From Centrapalus pauciflorus (lineage: Eukaryota; Streptophyta; Magnoliopsida; Asterales; Asteraceae), in the NCBI GenBank assembly GCA_020465985.1, contig JAANYP010000177.1, positions 1 through 64,000 of the forward strand: a DNA stretch of 64,000 bases, in the 5' to 3' direction. Positions 58,362 through 64,000 of this stretch are shown piece by piece (the first letter of the stretch is position 1; each line of letters starts with the position of its first letter). The position numbers and the translations under genes were made by a program. The notes beneath the pieces were generated by a model. The model ran no database searches. It was not told the DNA's origin and was given only the letters and a program-made list of their open reading frames with translations.

Positions 58362-58985
58362 ACTTAATTAATTTAATTCGAAACTAATTTAAATTAATTC
58401 TTTCGAATTTAGGGAAATTCGAATCTAATTAAACTTAAACCTGTTTGGAATTAAATTTGAATATAAGTTTTAAATTCAGCTAAACTCGAAATTAATGACA
58501 AAATCGAAGGTGCACTAATTTCGAAATCCCCAATAAATTCGAAGGTCCACTTAAAGTCGAATCCCCACTAAAGTCGAAAAACCCAACTAAAGTCGAAAGT
58601 CCAAATTCGATTTTAGTGTAAACTCGAAATCCAAGCAAATTCGAATTGGCCAAATTCGAATCAAACTTTATGGAAACTCGAAAAGAGCGTATTTTGGTCA
58701 AACTCGAAATCGTAGAAAACCCTAATATCTCCTTACTAAACGTGAGCGCCACAAATTCGAAAAATGGCTAATACTTCGAGTTTTTCAAGTTTTTCAGATT
58801 AAATCAATATTTTTACAAGTAAAAATACCGATTTTAGTCAAAAACTTGAACTACACCAAAGTATTTCCCGAAATCTGATTTGTTAAGCTCAAAAACCTTA
58901 AAAATTGAGATGATAACCGTCCAAAAACGTCAAGAAACGTAGGATGTATGCTTATGAACACTAAGAACACTAAGAACACCCCGTA
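58362..58985. other. 5' leader of the Sirevirus-like element
   Basis: No gene. TTCGAA/GTCGAA/CTCGAA motifs recur every 12-25 bp from about 58375 to 58770. Confidence 0.7.
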
Positions 58986-59000
58986 GGCTTTGATACCACT
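58986..59000 (-). other. Primer binding site
   Basis: The minus strand reads AGTGGTATCAAAGCC next to the 5' LTR, the same primer-site type as in the non-autonomous elements. Confidence 0.87.
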
Positions 59001-59626
59001 TGTAAGGTCTTCACACCACGGATCTATCTAGACGCGATACACACCAACGAGTGCGGAATCCTCGTTAGCGGCTTGATGGTAAGATCACTCGCACGGAACA
59101 CGGAGACTACCACGGCGTTGTACGAACGACTACGAACGAACCTACGCGATGATTCTCTCCGTAAACACACACTGATTGCTGTTAAACTCGAGATCGCCTT
59201 CTGCTTAATTACTCTCCGGAATTCTGCAAAAGTCTACTAATCATTCGAGTTAATCTCTAATTATAGTGATCCATTCGAGTTTGTCATTGGACAAACTCGA
59301 ACCAGGCCTAAGGCCCATTCGAATTTGTCCACATGACAAATTCGAATTTGACTTCTATGCTAAATTCGAATTCACCCTAAATTCGAATTTCACATGTCAA
59401 ACTTCTATTTGAATATATGTTTTAACTTATGTTTGAATTAATCTTTGAACTTTATGTTTGAACTTCTTGTAATACAGTACATCAAGTTCAAACATACAAT
59501 CAATAAATATCAAACACACAAAATCACATATATTAAACACTAGTTAATATTCAATACCTTGTAACATCACTTAGACAAAATGCTAACACAACTTAGACTG
59601 CTATCGTCACACAGGGTGTACCAACA
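59001..59626 (-). repeat. 5' LTR of the Sirevirus-like element
   Basis: 626 bp, TGTAAGGTCTTCACACC...GGTGTACCAACA. It contains two perfect inverted repeats: 59276-59299 (arms CGAGTTTGTC/GACAAACTCG, 4-nt loop) and 59318-59346 (arms TTCGAATTTGTC/GACAAATTCGAA, 5-nt loop). Palindromes in the LTR are a known Sirevirus trait. Confidence 0.9.
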
Positions 59627-59631
59627 CAGTT

Positions 59632-60600
59632 GTGTGCTCATCGGTGTGACCCTCAAGTGTTTTATGAAATCAGTCATGATGCAGGAGTAATGTCATCTTT
59701 AGACAACATACACTAACAGTTTCTTATTTAGGACAGCAAATAAAAAAACTAACATGCTCCTATACATAGTGAATATGTACTTATATGTTGGTTGAGGGCT
59801 GCTGTGATTTGAAATTAAAAACAATTCGAGACTCACATACTTAGCCAATTTATATGTTTCTTAGGCTGCTGTGATTGTTTGGCTTTTAAACCATCCGAGA
59901 CTTAACAATTTGTTGAGTCTCGGAGTCTATGCACATATATACACTACAATGCTCAGACTCCGAACCTTAAACACTTAATATATACATTTATATGTGACTT
60001 TGTTGTTGCTGCTAGCTTCTTTTGTTGCTGCTGTTGGGCTTATACGCACAAATGGCTGCACACTTGAAATATGTATATATGTTTATAAGTACTATGTGAC
60101 TGCTTATGCTTTGATGAAGCAATTCGAGACTTAGCAAATGTTTAGTCTCGGAGTCATCATATACTCCACACACTACACACTTAACTTAATTATTATTGCT
60201 GCTACTTGCTGTCTTTTATATAGGCAAGTCTCAGAATTCATGCCCAAACTACATAATACTTAATCAAATTCAATATATGTATGTATGTACTACTGGTGCT
60301 ACTGTGAATCTACACCCACTCCAAGATTTTTTTAGTCTCAGAGTTCGCATGCCAACACGCACTATGAACACTTAGGCTACTTCATGCATATATATTTGTT
60401 ACTGTTGTCCAACTTCTCACAGCACACTCCGAGACTTTTAAGTCTCGGAGACTATATGCTTCACATAACATCCTTGTATATATGTTCAACTTTCACAGCA
60501 CTCTTTGAAATGCTTAAGCTGTCCAACACACTCTGAGACTTTTAAAGTCTCAAAGCCTGACTTCTTCAAGTAAATTAATTTTTAACACTTCGATTAATTG
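59632..60600. repeat. Hairpin-bearing dispersed repeat, right copy
   Basis: Inverted motifs CCGAGACTTAAC...GTTGAGTCTCGG (59896-59925), CGAGACTTAGC...TTTAGTCTCGGAG (60123-60150), CTCCGAGACTTTTAAGTCTC-type (60426-60450, perfect) and 60531-60553. Segments with GCTGCTGTGATTG-like text repeat between them. The last 150 bp match 1-245 with a gap. Non-coding. Confidence 0.65.
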
Positions 60601-62569
60601 ACAGGCCGTCATTGTGACCCGCAGAAATAATCCTTATATCCACAGTTTAGCTTAGAGAAGTAAGTGTCGAATCCGCAGGGAGTGAGTTTGTAATTAGGGT
60701 TAGGCAATTGGCCTTATAAGTTTTATTGAAAGCATTGTAATTTGTGAGATATGGATTTGAATGATTTGTTTAGATTAATGACTTACTATTGCTTGTGAGT
60801 AAAGTTAATGGCAAAATAACTACCGTAGTAAATAAACAATCAAGAGACAAATAACCATTCACGGGATCACCATGGCATAAATATTACTCATTCTAATTTC
60901 ATGCAATAATCACATAGACATAATTAATTGTGCGACTAAATTACTCAAACATGTTTTAACCAATAAATCTCGACATAATCCCTAAGCTAATGGACTCGAC
61001 ACAAATAATAATACCACGATAAACTATCTTGCTTTTACCAATCAAAACATACAATCATAATCATAGTCGAATGATTATCATTTGCACACACATAATAAAT
61101 CTCAATCAATACGAACACATCAAAACATAAGAAACTAAAGTAGAGTAAACTTATCCGTAGATACTCCGAAAACGGCTAATGGGATTAGTCGCTCATCGTA
61201 TGCTATTCAACAATGTAGATCAGAGACATCTTCTAGCTTGCGAATCACCGTCTTCGTTCTTGTATTGTAGATCCACTCCGGCAGGGCTTCGCCAACTCTT
61301 TCACACACGTCGTGATTCTTCTCCAAGGCTGCCATCGACCTCTATTTATAAAGGAGTCGAGATAAGGGTTTCACAGGTTGGAAAATGCATTTTTGCGCTG
61401 TCCTAGCGCAGGCCTGCGCCCCCCCCCCCCCCCACGCCAGGGTGCGGCTAAGGTTACACTGGTATATGCTGGAATGCATCTAGACAGATGGAACTCTTCT
61501 GTTGTGGAGCGCAGGGTGTCGCAGGCCTGCGCACCCTTCAACTCGATTTGCTCTGAATTTTCTTGGCTTGCTTTCTTTTAATCTCTTGGCCGTGAAACAC
61601 AAACTTGGAGTAATAATTTGGATTTTACGAAGTATCGGTGCTTAAAATGATCATAAAATGACTCTGAAACATATAAAATTATAGACTTATCAAACCTTCC
61701 CAACTTAACTCTTGGTCGTCCCCGAACAAGCTTTTGGAATCAGAACTAACTATGTAACGAGCAGGTAGTAGCAGTGACTCTAGGAATTTTATGTTAAGCT
61801 AGCCTTCACACTAATGCATTAAAATTTTTATCATGTAAATTGAAGACGTTTTCAGTTAAAATATACTTCCCTTAGAATTTATATAATGTATCTCACTCTT
61901 GGAAATACTCTTTTAGCTCAAGGTTACGATACTTAGAGCATGTGGGTCTTTTGTCCATCTTTTCCTCTTTGCATGTTTACGACAACTTTTTTTTTCTTTT
62001 TAACACCATGTATCCATCTATTTTCTTTTCAAACTAGATTAGCTAGATGGTCCATGTAACGAGATTTTGGTCAACCACTCCCAAACCAATTAGTTTTAGG
62101 GGATTAGGCGTGAATGGTACCCCTACGGACTTAGTTTCCCGAACCATCACTAACTCATTTTTTAGGCTAAAACATGATTAAGTTCTCCCCCTTATTGCAA
62201 GGGTTTCCAAAATCTTTTGACACATTACTTATATTTAAACCCAAATACATTTTAACGTACTTGAATTCATTTTACATGGAAAAAGTTTTAATTATTACTA
62301 AGACTCTTTTCTTAATTATAAAATATCCTATCAACACTAGCCAATTCCCTCGTACATGTATTTTCTAGGTATCATCATGTTCCACGGCCTGATCGACAAA
62401 CAAGACTCAATTGGGGAAGAAATGACAGACTATATAAACATTATAGCTCTAAACAGGACTCGGCTAAAACTAAAAATAAATGAAAATTACGATAAAGAAA
62501 TTAAATGCATAACAAACTAAAATAAAATAAAATAAAGAAAAGTAAAGAATAAGGAATGATAGTACACGA
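60601..62569. other. Retroelement-like non-coding sequence
   Basis: No credible gene. Contains GTGTCGAATCCGCAGGGAGT near 60666 and CTCTTGGTCGTCCCCGAAC near 61710, phrases I associate with untranslated parts of plant gypsy (Athila/Ogre-like) elements; that link is from memory. A C14-15 homopolymer is at about 61420-61434, and CGCAGGCCTGCGC palindromes stand near 61408 and 61520. A minus-strand TATAAATAG is near 61340. 62450-62560 is A-rich. Confidence 0.45.
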
Positions 62570-62828
62570 TCATTCAAATGGAGGACGCGGCGGAGGAGGA
62601 CCGAAGACGATGGTGAAGAAGTCGGTATACGGGTTCTGGTCGGTGGTGAACTGTGCAGTCGGCGGAACCAAGTGAGGAGGCATCGGGTCTGGGAGGTCCT
62701 GCCTGCCATGCGCCGGATAGCGCTGATAAGGCATACCGGCTACGGAGTCCTCGTGGTGTCGAACTCCCTCCAAATATGCCCAGTTATGGTGCTGGTAATA
62801 GGAATTTTGGTATGCCAGAGCTCTCTAC
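62570..62828 (-). pseudogene. C-terminal coding fragment of an unrecognised protein, cut by an LTR
   Basis: Open for about 85 codons on the minus strand from the LTR junction to a stop at 62570. It reads RALAYQNSYYQHHNWAYLEG at the start, then a His/Pro/Asp-rich part (PHLVPPTAQFTTDQNPYTDF) and ends FGPPPPRPPFE. GC content is clearly above the surroundings, supporting real coding. I cannot name it; a retroelement Gag-like C-terminus is possible. The upstream part would lie beyond the LTR that starts at 62829. Confidence 0.45.
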
Positions 62829-62947
62829 TGTAACATCCTCAAATTTAATATAATAATTAAACTACTAATTATACAATTCACCGATAATTTGGTGAATTAG
62901 TTATGTTAATCGATATGTAAGGATTTATTTTTATAATCATTTAAAGA

Positions 62948-62949
<2 letters not shown>

Positions 62950-63013
<64 letters not shown>
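62950..63013. repeat. (AT)n microsatellite
   Basis: About 32 AT units. Confidence 0.97.
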
Positions 63014-63016
<3 letters not shown>

Positions 63017-63674
63017 CGTTAAGTTACAAAACTATAAATAGGTAATAAGGAAATTAATTAAAATTTTGTAGGAATTATAAATTAAGTTCTTATAATTATT
63101 AAAGAATTATTAGCCATAAGCTTTACTCATTTGCACTATGTGCTTTGAACTTTTGTAAATTGGAGTCCATGCTATCATGTACAAGACATTAAAGCCTTGT
63201 AATTTTAATCCACATATATATGTACAAGCACTTAAAGCTCTTATGTACAAGTGTTTTATGTATATTTATAAATGTAAATGGTTGAAATGGTGAAGGATGT
63301 AGTGCTTTGGGGTTAATATTGATCAAGTGGGAAAGTGGAGGGGGTTGTTATGAAAGTAGTAACCAATTGAGGGAAATTTAACCCCCCCAATCGGTGCCCT
63401 CACCTCCTTTCTTTTTCTTTTCCTTGAAAAGGTTCTGCAACTTTTTGCAAAAAAAACCCCAAAGTGGCTGCTGAATTCTTGCAAACTTTGGCTTAGTGAG
63501 TTCAAAATCGTTGTGCAAATCGATTATATAAACTCAAGGTAACCTATATATTCTTATATGTATGTATTTCTCCCCTCCTTTCTTCATGATAAAGAAATTG
63601 TAGTTAAATGGGGATGAATTGGAAGATGATATTCCAAAAAATTATAGTGGCGATTAATTGGTGTTATATAATTT

Positions 63675-63676
<2 letters not shown>

Positions 63677-63723
<47 letters not shown>
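63677..63723. repeat. (TA)n microsatellite
   Basis: About 23 TA units. Confidence 0.96.
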
Positions 63724-63726
<3 letters not shown>

Positions 63727-64000
63727 AGAAATCAAAGAAATTTAGAAAACCCTGAGATTGGATTTAGTTAGGTTAATGGAAAATGATGGAAAGAGTAAAA
63801 GGGTTGAATTCATGATATATGTATTAAATATATGTATATATATGCTTATGGTAGTCAAGTTAAGTAGAAAAACAAATCGATGGTCGTCCAATTTCATCTT
63901 CCCTTCTCAAGTTCTGCACAAACATATTAGAAAGAAAGAAAGTCTAGGTCTAGAAGAAAAGCCTTGCCAAAATTGCTAAGATATCGAGGGATTGAAGAAA

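Larger units (their letters stand above)
37877..59626 (-). mobile_element. Sirevirus-like Ty1-copia element, minus strand
   Basis: 21.75 kb including a nested 8.4 kb chromovirus; target duplication CAGTT (37872-37876 and 59627-59631). 5' LTR 59001-59626, primer site 58986-59000, gag from 58361, second zinc knuckle and protease, integrase, RT, RNase H (split at 44094/52499), then a 2 kb spacer and a further ORF behind pol, then 3' LTR 37877-38495. Integrase before RT defines copia. The long Gag with coiled coil, the extra ORF after RNase H and the PPT-like motifs point to the Sirevirus lineage. All ORFs are interrupted. Confidence 0.88.
62829..64000 (+). mobile_element. Start of a gypsy-type LTR running off the window
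   Basis: Starts TGTAACATCCTCAAATTTAA, like the sense-strand start of the other chromoviral LTRs (TGTAACATCC, TGTAACAACC), exactly where the coding fragment stops. It contains two (AT)n tracts and a TATA-like ATTATATAAACTC at 63523. The other end is not in the window. Confidence 0.6.

Noticed and set aside
60601..62400. Possible cellular gene near the TATAAATAG at 61340
   Set aside because: No spliced or long open frame follows on the minus strand, and the surrounding phrases look like retroelement untranslated sequence.

Overview
The window is repeat-dominated nuclear DNA of a flowering plant, most likely a eudicot and perhaps an asterid. The evidence is nested Ty3-gypsy chromoviruses and Ty1-copia (Sirevirus-like) LTR retrotransposons, (TA)n-associated MITE-like elements, a probable Helitron end and long AT microsatellites. 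The extra ORF behind pol in the large copia element resembles post-pol ORFs I recall from asterid copia elements; that placement is from memory. I found no convincing cellular gene, tRNA or rRNA. Essentially every coding region belongs to a retrotransposon, and most are broken.

Layout. 1-1085: part of an unclassified repeat with evenly spaced GAGACTT/AAGTCTC hairpins. 1086-3750: a chain of small elements separated by (TA)n and (CT)n tracts, then a TTGATCATTCAC minisatellite. 3754-11571: a truncated LTR containing a 5.3 kb non-autonomous Sirevirus-like element (5353-10669, minus) whose only ORF is a coiled-coil, WVPK-repeat protein. 11572-12891: leader and LTR of another copia-type element. 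13371-18489: a gypsy gag split by a second, truncated copy of the non-autonomous element (14090-18251). 18490-23106: gypsy leader/LTR-like sequence, a Helitron-type terminus and AT-rich sequence. 23107-35754: a second copy of the 2.3-11.6 kb unit, here carrying a complete 9.27 kb plus-strand chromovirus (25986-35255, 5-bp target duplication CGTAT). 35755-37140: minisatellite in foldback arrangement. 37877-59626: a 21.75 kb Sirevirus-like copia element (minus, target duplication CAGTT) whose RNase H is split by a complete 8.4 kb chromovirus (44095-52498, minus, target duplication TACAT). 59627-60600: the GAGACTT hairpin family again. 60601-64000: unclassified retroelement sequence cut by the start of another gypsy-type LTR.

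The order of insertion can be read directly. The hairpin family and minisatellite are oldest, the (TA)n elements and the TGTGACA-type LTR landed in them, that block was duplicated, and each copy then received different insertions, so each copy serves as an empty site for the other.

The most unusual observations are: (1) five hairpins in one copy and seven in the other, each 29 nt and about 45 bp apart, with variable but self-complementary stems, directly behind the ORF of the non-autonomous element; (2) an 83-bp intron-like GT...AG segment inside the reverse transcriptase of the 25986-35255 chromovirus, absent from the homologous site of the other chromovirus here; (3) the serial (TA)n-punctuated small elements with an empty site in the duplicate.
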